From contig OZ024845.1 of the NCBI GenBank assembly GCA_964017145.1, forward strand, positions 1,426,001 to 1,490,000: 64,000 nt of DNA. Direction: 5' to 3'. Position numbers and translations under genes: made by a program. Source of the stretch: Agrocybe praecox. Lineage: Eukaryota; Basidiomycota; Agaricomycetes; Agaricales; Agrocybaceae. Under the pieces are notes generated by a model. It did no database searches. It saw nothing but the letters and a program-made list of their open reading frames with translations, and had not been told where the DNA came from. Within the stretch, counting starts at the first letter, position 1; every line of letters begins with the position of its first letter. Below are positions 1 through 10,130 of this stretch, piece after piece.

Positions 1-2
1 TT

Positions 3-1013
3 GAGTGTCTTGCGGCTACCCAATACCACGACGTAATCATGAACTGCAAACCTGACGATATTGTAGACGGTCAACCTCTCCAAGACGCGTTCAGGAATTC
101 TTGGGTTCGTTTCACACACTTTTCCCGAGCAGCGGACGATTCTGCGATGACCTCCTCTATGTCTTGGGTTGCTTATATCAGGGGCATGGCAGTGATTGCA
201 TGGAACTCACCGCAAAATGTCGTACACTTGCAGTTGCCCATTATGCTGGAAAAAAGTGGACCAATTAACGAAGAAAATATCTCTTCTATCCTCGTGCAAC
301 TGAAGATAAGAACAGCGGGAACGGAAAAGTCCACTACTAGTATAGATCAAGCCAAGATACGTTATTTCCCTCCCAGAGACAGTCGCCGAGATGCCTTCTC
401 TGGTATCAACAGTCGTCCAGGAGTATCACCGGAAAACTTCGAAAAACTGAAGGAAGCGTACTATCGTCGCCCGTATATATCGCTTGTCATGGAGTTGGGT
501 ATTGTCAAGTTCAGGGAAAACTCTCCAGCGCGCCTCATTACCCAAGTTCTGGATAATCTCCCGGAAAAACAAAATCCCCGAACGAACGAGGGTGCCAGTT
601 CAACTGTGACCTGGATCGACACCCCCACACCGGCAGTCAAACCAAGTACGCGTCGAAAATCTGGGAAGTCGGATGAGCATCCACGCTACAGTCTTTTCAT
701 TTATGGTTGTTCAGATCGCGTATATCGGTTTATAGAACCATCGAATGTTTCGCATTACAGGAAATTACTCATGATCGGATCCCTTTTGAGTGACCGTACA
801 GAGGACAGGCCGATCGAACCTGTCATGGAGATGAAACCCTTTTGGCAGGCAGGGCCAAGTTGCTTCTCTTGGGTGGATGAGCCATACTTCATACGTAGTA
901 AGACCTCCGGGTCACAGTCTGACAATGAAATTAAGATGGCGGTTGATGAACCGGAAGAAGTTGATGTTGAAGAAGACGACTCCTCCGAAACAGTGGACGT
1001 TGACGATCAGTGA
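3..1013 (+). CDS. Hypothetical acidic-tailed protein, 5' truncated by window edge
   Basis: The reading frame is open from base 3, upstream of the first ATG at 39, so the real start or an upstream exon lies outside the window. About 336 residues are visible. I do not recognise the family with confidence. The first part is moderately hydrophobic and globular-looking (the stretch around YIRGMAVIAW, followed by VHLQLPIML). A basic patch (STRRKSGKSDEHPRY) lies near residue 220 counted from base 3. The C-terminus is a strongly acidic tail (EPEEVDVEEDDSSETVDVDD). No signal peptide or clear membrane segment is visible. It converges on the MAK5-like gene with a 374-bp gap. Nothing in the neighbourhood suggests a job for it. 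Confidence is good that this is coding (long, uninterrupted, no low complexity except the tail) and nil for function. Confidence 0.6.
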   Translation, partial: ECLAATQYHDVIMNCKPDDIVDGQPLQDAFRNSWVRFTHFSRAADDSAMTSSMSWVAYIRGMAVIAWNSPQNVVHLQLPIMLEKSGPINEENISSILVQLKIRTAGTEKSTTSIDQAKIRYFPPRDSRRDAFSGINSRPGVSPENFEKLKEAYYRRPYISLVMELGIVKFRENSPARLITQVLDNLPEKQNPRTNEGASSTVTWIDTPTPAVKPSTRRKSGKSDEHPRYSLFIYGCSDRVYRFIEPSNVSHYRKLLMIGSLLSDRTEDRPIEPVMEMKPFWQAGPSCFSWVDEPYFIRSKTSGSQSDNEIKMAVDEPEEVDVEEDDSSETVDVDDQ

Positions 1014-1387
1014 AGACTTTGCAGGGATGAAACAGGGGAAGACTTGACTAGGAGGCGGTCGCTCTCTTGCATCTCGTGCCGTTAGGATCGTAAGACTGAA
1101 GAGAGTTGGCAGAAATTAACACGGGAAAGTAGATGAAAATTGTTGATGGTAAAGAGTCTTCCGGAATGGCTGTTGACGATGAGTAAACGCTCTGCATGAT
1201 GCAGACAGTATAAGAAAACTATGAGGCGTAGTTATCACGAAATGGCTGTCAGGCCATGTAGTTAGTTTTGATGGTGTGGGTGCTGATCACTTCCCGATTC
1301 GGAAGGTTTTGTCTTTTCAAGCTTTCATATATAGGGGCGTTCGTAAAGATAAACCTATCTTTGAACATATGTACGATGTGGGTTGTG
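1014..1387. other. Convergent intergenic stretch, no gene seen
   Basis: This short gap separates two convergent 3' ends. The tail of the upstream gene (GTTGACGATCAGTGAAGACT, around 998-1017) has a weak echo near 1172-1200 (GTTGACGATGAGTAAACGCT), which may be a small local duplication carrying a second stop codon. Nothing else is recognised. Confidence 0.4.
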
Positions 1388-4306
1388 TCAAAGCTCTGTA
1401 ATGCCAGTCCACTCCTCCTCTACTTCTTCAGGCTTGACAGAAGCGATAGTTTTCTCCTTTACTAGCTTCTTTTTCTTAGCCGGTTGCATTTCGCTCCCAG
1501 CATCAGCCTTTTTGAACCCCACCATCCCCTCATTGACTAGAGAAAAGAAGTTTTAGTGATTCGAATAGAGAGAACGTCAGAAAAATGCCCTACATTCTCC
1601 CGCCAAAAGGTCGTCAACGATCGGCCGGCTGCCTGAAGTGATATATCTCTTAGATATTCCTGTGGCCAGCAGAGGCTGAGAGAGCATGTGCTTCAATTCG
1701 GCTTTCATTCCAGCCATTTTGTGATCTTTCGCCTTTTTTTTCTGGTTAGAAACCTTTTCTTCGTTGTCTGAATCACTACGCAAAAAGAAGGTAGGTTAAA
1801 GGGGTCAAATGACGAGGCGGAAGGTGTAGTATTCATACCTCATAAAGTCCGAATCTAAATCAACTCCAAGTACCTCAGCTGTCTCCCGCATCCAGTTTCG
1901 ATCGTGGTTGGTTTTCTTGATCTTGTGTTGGGTATTCTCGATCTTTCGAGCAAGTTGAACTCGAGCCTTAAGCTTGTCCAACATACTGAGCTCGATGGTT
2001 ACCTCCGGAATTTCAGCCTCATCTATCGTTGAATATCATCAGAAAAGAGAAGGAGCCAAGAGCAATGGAATATTAACGTACCACGATTTAGGTTTCCAAG
2101 AAGGGCTTTGACTACTCGTCGCTCATCCGGAGCTACCATGAGCATGCTAAATCCTTTTCGCATAGCACGAGCAGTACGGCCATTCCTGTGAATATAGGTA
2201 TCCGCAGACCGAGGTATCTGGAAGTGAATGACGTGGTCAACGGCAGGTATATCCAATCCTCGAGCTGCAATGTCGGTGGCGAGGAGAACTGAGTTCGGTG
2301 TATTCGTAAATCTAAATCGATGGGTAATAGACGATTGGTTAGTATCGTCCTCAAAGCATCGAAAACACGGAGTTACTCACCTGTCAAGATTTTTCAACCG
2401 TTGCCGTTGTTCTAACTGAGAGTGCAGCGGATATGCGTTAATGTTCAAAAGCTCGACCAACGGCATAAGACGACGAATGCCATCGATCGAAGAAAGGAAA
2501 ACCAGGGATTTGCCGGGATAACGTAGAAAGAAGTAATAAAGGTAAACATCCTGTAACGGTTCCGAGTAAATAATTGGCGACGGAGGAGAATAAGAATGAA
2601 AAAGACTAACTTTATCCCCTGATAAGCATTCGATTTTGCCTTCTTTGAGAGTGGACACGACGCCTCCGACAGGACTGAGATCGATGACTTCAGGATTGGG
2701 ATCACGGAAATCCAATCTCAGTAGGAGCTCATCTAGATGACGTTGAGCACAAATGATTAGGAAAAGTTACGAACGGTAACGTACCTAGAGTAGTCGCTGG
2801 TTTCTGGTCGCGTTTGTAATGTTTTTTGTTGCCCTTGGGCCTGAACTTCTTCTTGACGTTGCGTTGGAGATCTTTACTCAGCGTCGCAGAGAAAACGAAG
2901 GTTTGAAGTCCATCCTTAATACCATTTTTAGTGTCCACCTCCTCTCCATCGCCAATAGTTTGTTCTTCTTCTCCAGGAATTTGTTCGTCTCTATACAGAC
3001 CAATGAGGACACGATCGGCCGATATAAAGCCAACTTACTGTGTTTCTAGAAGTGTAAGGCGTAAAATATTCTCTAGTTCAGCAAAATGGCCTGCTTCAAT
3101 CATACGATCGGCTTCGTCCAGAACGAGAAATCTAAGGTTCCGAATATCTCGAGCAAGCTCATCATCCTACGAAAAGGCAATTAACTAATATGTATGAATG
3201 GATTTTGGAATGACAGTCGCTTACATGTTCTAGAATATCCCACAATCTTCCAGGCGTGGCGACAATAACATCCACACCTCTATCAATTACCCGTCTTTGT
3301 TTCTGAGCCGACATCCCCCCTACGATGGCTGCTATACTGACGCGTGGCGGAGGTTTCTTGTTCTGAGGGTTTGTTTTCGAACTTGATCCGCTAGGTTGCG
3401 TATCATCGGCAGCATCCTGCGTTTCTTCCACAGGTTTGGTGAATTCGATAGAGGTTAAGAGAGAGTTGAAGTGGGACGAGACTTGCAAAGCCAGTTCACG
3501 AGTTGGGGCAAGCACGAGAGCCTTTACTGGACGCCTACGAGATCGAGATGGTCTAGGCTGAGACAACAAATAGTGTAAGATTGGCAAGCCGTATGCCAGT
3601 GTCTTTCCGGAGCCCTAATAAAAGTTTCAGCATAGGAGAAGCCCCAGACGATTAGGTGCTGCCCGTACCGTCTGAGCAATTCCAACAACATCTCTATCAG
3701 CTAAGGCAAAGGGCAAAGATGCAGATTGGATAGAAGTAGGAGTCAAGAACCCCTTCATGTGTAAAGCTTTCTTGATTTTGGGGTGTAAGGAGAATTTTTG
3801 CCATTCCGGTAACAGTGTATCAGCTTAAGGAGTAGATCAGATTCAGAAATATTGCAATAGTATGTGAATATTACCATCAAATGGGGGATACTCTTCTTCA
3901 ATCACAGGCTCTTCGTCTTCTGCTTCCTCCTCATCTTTACGCTCAGGTTCAACTTCAGGAGTTTCAGCTTTATTCTTGTATTCCTCGTCCTCAATCGTCG
4001 AGTCCTCAAGTACCTAGGCAGTACGATGTGCCCCATGTAGTACATTTATCTATTGCAAATACGCACATTGAATTTCACGACTCTTCCACCGTCTGTCGTC
4101 TCATAAACGACTTCAACGCCTTCGACTTCCTCCAATTCCAAGATACCATCATCTCCGTCAATCCCTGCTTCCGCTGGTCGTTTGACAGTCTTCCACGGCA
4201 ATTCATCAGCATTTCTATGCTGTGTTTTCGATTTCTTTCTCGACGGCAAATGATTGCTCGATAACTTGCGCTTTGAGCCTGATTTCTTAGGTATTGAGGG
4301 AGACAT
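1388..4306 (-). CDS. MAK5: DEAD-box ATP-dependent RNA helicase, MAK5/DDX24 type
   Basis: Spliced gene of at least nine exons. MAK5/DDX24 is a nucleolar helicase needed for 60S ribosomal subunit assembly. In protein order I see: a basic N-terminus with the family stretch [11 protein letters not shown]; an acidic segment ending EEYPPFDG; a Q-motif region ([14 protein letters not shown], then [16 protein letters not shown]); motif I AQTGSGKT split by an intron; motif Ia [10 protein letters not shown] and TPGR motifs; motif [16 protein letters not shown]; motif III SATL; and in the second RecA lobe [32 protein letters not shown] and HRNGRTARA. The C-terminal block [21 protein letters not shown] is characteristic of MAK5/DDX24. 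The exon split of motif I keeps the reading frame. The start at 4306 (MSPSIPKK) is preferred over an in-frame upstream ATG at 4474, because family members begin shortly before the basic and acidic region. It is divergent from the F-box-like gene. Confidence 0.93.
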
Positions 4307-4714
4307 TTTGGCGGAGTGCCAGTCGTAGTTGAGGTCCAAAAAAATACAAAGGTGCTTCCGGAGATAATTTTGATAACCGAATTCACTATTCGCGCCGTTT
4401 GAAATTTCGATCACTTCTCGCGTTTGTTCTAATAAAAACGTTTCTAGTTTTTCTTTGCTCCCCTTTCTCTCCATTCCTCAAGATACCCCTACTCCTGTAC
4501 TTATACTTACCTCAAAACTAATGGCGCGTCTCTGAACCAAAAAGACCCAATAAAAACGCGTCAACTTGGCGCTATTGTGGTCGTTGATTAGCTTTACACT
4601 CAGCCGGTTTGTCTCGGTCACACCTTTATGTTGGTTTTTACTTGACGAAAATCGTTGGGCAGAAGCCTCAGGGAACGCGAACACTCTTAAACATCGTATT
4701 TCTTTATTAACACC
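4307..4714. promoter_or_regulatory. Divergent promoter region, helicase gene / F-box-like gene
   Basis: These 408 bp separate two divergent start codons and must hold both promoters. I see no clear TATA box. A short open frame on the minus strand continues upstream of the helicase ATG but looks like leader sequence. Confidence 0.4.
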
Positions 4715-6103
4715 ATGAAAACGTTACTCCTCCGCCTACCATTCAAGAGAAAGTTTGCCAGGCGCACTGAAGAACCTCTTCCTGAATCAAGAGGATCTAT
4801 TTTTCCAAACGAGATTTGGCGCCAAATTATCGGTTATACTGTACGAGGAACTGGGGCTAAGAACATCAATCTAGAAGATCCATTCGTGCTGCCATGGGTG
4901 ATGGAAGAATATCCAGAAATCGATCCTGGCTTGTTAAACGACCGCAGGTCTCTCTCTCATGTGTGTGCCGCCTGGCGAACAATTGTCGAAGAAATCTCGT
5001 CCGAATACTTAATGATTTACACTGGCCAACAACTGCAACGGATCGTCAAACTATTCGAAAAAAGTAAACTCTCAGTGGCGGGGACAAACATGAAACATCT
5101 AGGAGAGCGGACCCTGCGAATTGATTTCAGGATTCTGGCCAAATACAAGGTATCCCATGTCATCCGTCTCCTTGGATGTACCCCCAATCTTGCAATCTAC
5201 TACAACAAAAACGGACCTTCAAACCAGCCGGAACGAGCAGCGCCCGTCGAAGTCCTCAAGTTTCTCGTAGATTTTTGCGGAAAAACACTCCGTCGCGTCG
5301 AATGGGCTGGTGCTGGAGAAGCACCGCGATATGAGGACCTTGTCCAGCTTTGCAATTCTCTTCCAGAGCTCGTCACTCTTCGTTTGGTGGCCATACATTC
5401 CTTCCCTCGTCGTGTCGGTAGTGATTTTCCTATACTTACTCTCCCTAAACTCAAGACACTTTCCCTCGGGGTGATACCCGAAGTACAGAACCCCCGATCT
5501 GACTATGCCCTCACATGGGATCCTTTTCTCCGTTTACTGTGCAAAGCCCCTCGTCAATTACTCTCTCTTGAACGTTTGGAATGCGACATCTTTCCACTCC
5601 TTGCACGCTCCTTTTTCGCCATATACGGTCCAAAGATCCGCCACTTTCGGACAACAGCATGGTCTGTGGAGAATGAACTCCCCAACGCACTGGATCTCTG
5701 CCAAAAACTCCATACACTCGTCCTTGTACAAGGGACCGAGAAAATCGCAATGCCTCCAGAACACCCGTCCATTCAGCGAATATGCATTATTCCATCTACA
5801 GACGTCGCCGTCCAGGTTCCACCTCGTGTTTTTACCCATGCAATTTTGAAACCCCTCGACAAGCTCCTAACTGACATACAAAAAATGGACATCCCTTCTT
5901 TGAAAGAGGTCCGCGTCAGGGATGTAGGCGCATACAGTGGTATCAGCCAACACCTGGCTTTCTCTTGGTACACTTGCAGACGCCAAACCGTCGATCTCAC
6001 TGACAAAATGGGAATGGTATTGGGATACGTACATGCATATTCGTCTCACTATACCCGACTAGATCCCAGTGAGCATTTTTATTATCCTCGTTCGTCAACT
6101 TGA
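4715..6103 (+). CDS. F-box-like protein (intronless, 462 aa)
   Basis: Single-exon gene of 462 residues. An F-box-like motif is visible in two blocks: IFPNEIWRQIIGYTVRG at about residues 29-45 and RRSLSHVCAAWRTIVEEIS at about 78-95, separated by an insertion containing an acidic stretch. This split form is very common in mushroom F-box families. The rest consists of leucine-rich segments typical of the degenerate LRR/solenoid parts of such proteins (for example LVQLCNSLPELVTLRLV and LTLPKLKTLSLGV). By family knowledge it would recruit substrates to an SCF ubiquitin ligase through Skp1. No substrate can be inferred. The C-terminus ends in a tyrosine-rich tail (HYTRLDPSEHFYYPRSST). The ATG follows an A/T-rich leader and is the first in frame. 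Assignment to the F-box superfamily is likely; the specific role is unknown. Confidence 0.8.
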   Translation: MKTLLLRLPFKRKFARRTEEPLPESRGSIFPNEIWRQIIGYTVRGTGAKNINLEDPFVLPWVMEEYPEIDPGLLNDRRSLSHVCAAWRTIVEEISSEYLMIYTGQQLQRIVKLFEKSKLSVAGTNMKHLGERTLRIDFRILAKYKVSHVIRLLGCTPNLAIYYNKNGPSNQPERAAPVEVLKFLVDFCGKTLRRVEWAGAGEAPRYEDLVQLCNSLPELVTLRLVAIHSFPRRVGSDFPILTLPKLKTLSLGVIPEVQNPRSDYALTWDPFLRLLCKAPRQLLSLERLECDIFPLLARSFFAIYGPKIRHFRTTAWSVENELPNALDLCQKLHTLVLVQGTEKIAMPPEHPSIQRICIIPSTDVAVQVPPRVFTHAILKPLDKLLTDIQKMDIPSLKEVRVRDVGAYSGISQHLAFSWYTCRRQTVDLTDKMGMVLGYVHAYSSHYTRLDPSEHFYYPRSST

Positions 6104-6673
6104 ACCTTACCTCAAACTACCGTGCGTAGTGGAAGAGGCCTTTAACCTTATGAAAGGCCCTTGAAATGGTCTTTTCTTGTTATCGTAATGTTTTGAACCT
6201 TATAATTATCATCACATACCATCTAGGCTTACTATAATCGCACTCCTTGTATTCCATAAATTGCAGCTACCCTCTGCTTTGAGTAATACCGTGACCTTCG
6301 CTCGTATACTACCCATAAACTACTTAGCGCCTTTCCTGTTGTCAACAAAATGTATGTTTAGACCGAATTAAATACTGTCCTACTATGTCACCTCACAGAT
6401 GATAAGAACTTAGAAAAGACACTAGCCCACCCAGCGCTTGATGATGACGATGATGATGATGATTGTTGGGATATATTCTAGGTATATGTGTACTAGGTAC
6501 TCGTCATTCTGAGTCCTTATACGAGATGCAAGATAATGATGCTTCGGAAGAGCGTTAAGAGTCAAATACAAGAAATATCTAAAGGTCCGTAGTCCGTATG
6601 TAGCAATTACAAATGATGTATAGAAAGATAGCACGAGACTCTTGCCTGAGATGAAATCGATAGCGAAGTGGGT
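6104..6673. other. Convergent intergenic region with a GAT microsatellite
   Basis: 3' ends of the F-box-like and MFS genes converge here. Around 6438-6464 there is a short GAT-type microsatellite. I see no gene. Confidence 0.5.
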
Positions 6674-9600
6674 CTAACGAATCAGGAAACTCTGAACAAC
6701 GGTACACGCGCATACAACGGAGCATACGACAAAGCCAAAGTAGTATCCGGATGGCCCATCTTTAACACTTATGGACCAGAGCTACAGAGGAAAAGGAAAG
6801 GGGTAGAAAATTAGTATGTATGTAGCTTTCACGGAAAAGTCGGAAGTCCTTACATAACCACCAATCACTGGACCGACGCAGCGGGCAAGGCTCACAATGC
6901 TTTGAGCGATCCCATTAGCATAACCAACGGCGTTCGGAGGAGTCACTGATGGAGGAGTCAGTACAAAAGCCAATAGGTCTATAACCGTCGTTGAAACTGG
7001 AGGAAACCAAGACTGACTATAGTTAAGTAAAATGGAAATGGCGGTGTAGCCAAATGTTGATCCACAAAAGCGAATGGCACTGTATGGGCGGATCATCAAA
7101 ATTTAACAAAGGGCCCTAGCTCGAAGGGTGCAAAGATCTTACGTGCTTAACGACAGTACTGGTAGAAAGGCGCAATGTAAGGTCGAGATTTCATGAGTGA
7201 AACACGCAAGCACGCACCAAACATGAGGAAGGGATTCGAGTCATCAGAATGTTTGTTGGCAAATGGTCGATATAAGACAACGGTAAGATATGCTGGGATA
7301 AACATGATAGTGCCGATGCGGAACATCGCTAGATGGGAGAAACGGCCTCTCGGAGGTCTGGAAAACGGATTAGGTCAATTTTAAAATTATTGACAGAAAA
7401 TACACATACCCAATATTCCTGTAATTAAATTATCATCAGTGTATGCTTTCACCAATCGATACTAGTACTCACGGATAGAGATAGAACTGGTACGCAATCT
7501 GTGCGAGACACATCAGAGCGACTGTTGAACAGAAAGATGTCAGTATTCTGGATTGAAAGGTCAAATCAGCGAGCGCACTCAGTTGAGCAAAATGGCCAGC
7601 ATTGAGGTTGAGGCCTCCCGATTCATAATCCCTACGAAAACAGGAGGATTAGACTCGTTTTCTCTTAGACCATCAAAACCAATCAATCACGACTCACGAA
7701 ACGAGATAAGACATAAATATTTGATCGTGAGTCGTGGTGTGTAATGCCATGACACCATACTGAATTATAACGATGATCGGAAGTTGTGAAATGAGAGATG
7801 GCTGTTTTTCAGCCAGCGATTCAACGTCAGCTTGTGGATGGGTATTAGCTGTTGATCTGGAGTTTGATATAGAAACCAACGGGTCTGACGTGTTATCAGC
7901 ATCAGGACCCAACAGGAGTTGCTGTGCGTCAAGGACAGCTGTTGGTGTCTTAACCCCTGGATGTGCGAAAATAGAGGGAACATTAGAAGGACGACGAGGA
8001 GAGGGGGGGCTCATCGGAGAAAATGATACGGATGGTCGATGAGACATAGGCGACGAGCGACGCACAGACGTCACTGAAGGGTTCAATGAGCCTGCTGTGC
8101 TTGGTCGATGCGTTCTCGGCAATCGAGCGATGGGAGTGGAGCCCTCTGGAGGCCCGGTTCTCGGCTCGTAACTACCTGACGGTGCAATTGTCGTGAGGTC
8201 GACATCCCCTGCGGGCGCTTCAGGTTGAGCAAGAGTGTTGCCCGAGGTAATAGGAGGCACCTCGTCATCGTCACCGTCTTCGATGTCAGAATCTGTCTCG
8301 AAAGGGTCTTCATTATCAGCATTCATTGCTGAAGCAACCCAAAGATCTGCTATGTTGGTAACGGCATTCTCATTGGCAAGCAACAGACGTTGTGCGAAAT
8401 TGAGGTCCGAATTGTCTGTCATTGAATCTCTGACACCATCAATATTACTACCACGCCGACGACGCAATGAGTTGCTGAGACTTCCTCGCCGCGCATTCAA
8501 CGTTGCGTTGCTTGCAAGCCTATTTCGATATGCGCCACTATAGCCGTACGCAGAGCCATTGGCTCTACTCGTTCTTGAAAAGGTCCTGGTACGATCCAAG
8601 CGAGTATTTGGTGAAGACATTGCCAAAGCTGGTTGAGAGAGTGGTGATGGTGAATTAGGGGCGTCCGAAACACGCTTTGCAAATAAACCAGAGAAACGGC
8701 GAGAAAGTCTGCGCGGTATTGCGGACAGTCCTCGAGGCTCAGTTTCTTCGAATACAGGAGTCTGCGGTGATATATCTTCAGGGATAGGAGGATGAGCAAT
8801 AATCTTTTCAGGCACCAAACGAATTGCTCCTTCGCGCGGACCACCATCGGGCCCAACGAATAAAGACAAGAATGATCCTGCAATCCGTGAATATCATGGG
8901 ATTATGGTAAATGTCAACGCTCACCGAAAATAAGCACAAGCGCAGCGAGTCCACAAGGTAGCAAATATGGGTACGTAATAAATAGCTTTGTTTCGCCAAA
9001 TATTTCCGGCCATTTAGTGGCAGGCCTCTCAACTAGCGCAAATCATGAGCCTCGCTAATATCACATTTTGATAGAAAATGAAAAGGGCCTTACAAGATCC
9101 TCCAATAATAGCACCTGCGACCGCGCCAAATCCCCAGCAAAAGCTATTTGACGTGCGATCAATGAACATGAATAATGAAATGAACGCATGCATGCCTACC
9201 CTAGAATGGCGTACGCCCTGCTCTCGTTTGTTTGGTCTGTGACAAAACCAACGCATCCACGCGCAACGCCCACAGCACCGGCAAAGATGCCTTGCAGAAG
9301 CCGAATGCATATCGCCTGCTGAAGCGTAGTTGCTGTGCCAAAGATAAGACAAGTGATACCAGAGCCCAGCAATGAAATGATTAACACCACACGTCGGCCA
9401 TGCTTTTCGGCAATCGTGGCCTAGATAGAGACATGCAGTGTAGGTATAAGGTTTAATTGAAAGTTTCCAGCAGAAATTCGTACCCATAATAGCGATGTGA
9501 GAAACTGGGTCAAGAAAAATGTTGCGACTTGGGGAAATTAATGAGAAATGAAAGGCAATGAACATAGCATGGATAAGTGGCATACCGAGAATCCCTGTCC

Positions 9601-10130
9601 AGAATGCGACCTCTGCTTCATCTGCAAACCCTCCGAATCCTACGGGAACAGTCTTTATTATAGATAGTACAGGAATAATACTGGAGACAGACCTCTGACC
9701 ATGAACAACAAAAATGGTGTCGATACGTTCGCGGATAAGAACTCTCCTAGCATAGTCTTTTAGAGTACCAAGATTAGTAGAATTACGAGAGAATTTCAAG
9801 CCGAATATAACTTACAATGGAGAGGACTAGCATCGTCAATTTCGGCAAAGGAGTCATGTAAATCTCTCCAGAGGATTGCATCATAGTTGGTATAGGAGCC
9901 CTCTCGGTGCTCGGTGTGGATGTAGGACCTGCGGAATGTTCTCTAGATGTGCCAAAGCTAGCTCTCCCTCTAATCCAGCTTCCAGAGGACACCCTGCCTA
10001 ACAATCGACGCGCAGTAGAGGATTGTGCTTGCGCTGTAGTGGAGGCTTCATTGTTTTCTTCTATGGGCGCTTCCGGGATGCCAAACGAGCGAATGTTCGT
10101 CGACGGCTTTCGAGACGACGGGGTACTCAT
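6674..10130 (-). CDS. MFS transporter, DHA1-like, with long cytoplasmic central loop
   Basis: Multi-exon gene for a 12-TM-type major facilitator. The N-terminus is long, Ser/Thr-rich and cytosolic (MSTPSSRKPSTN onward). TM1 contains LGEFLSANVSTPFLLFMV. The motif A loop follows TM2 (ATIAEKHGRRVV). TM4-TM5 contain RLLQGIFAGAVGVARG and FCWGFGAVAGAIIGG. Between TM6 and TM7 lies a loop of about 300 residues rich in Ser, Pro and Arg, with NSDLNFAQRLLLANENAVTNIADLW and an acidic patch (NEDPFETDSDIED). The second half holds GGLNLNAGHFAQL, TVIDLLAFVL, NAVGYANGIAQSIVSLARCVGPVIGG and a last TM ending CTVVQSFLIR. The loop is a known trait of a fungal group related to yeast YCR023C and plant ZIFL transporters. 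The substrate is unknown. The start at 10130 is preferred over an in-frame ATG 33 nt upstream. The stop is read from the last exon (plus-strand 6674-6676). Confidence 0.85.

Noticed and set aside
7773..8543. Plus-strand frames of 89 and 102 codons over the MFS loop
   Set aside because: They lie opposite the long coding loop of the minus-strand MFS gene, with no independent features.
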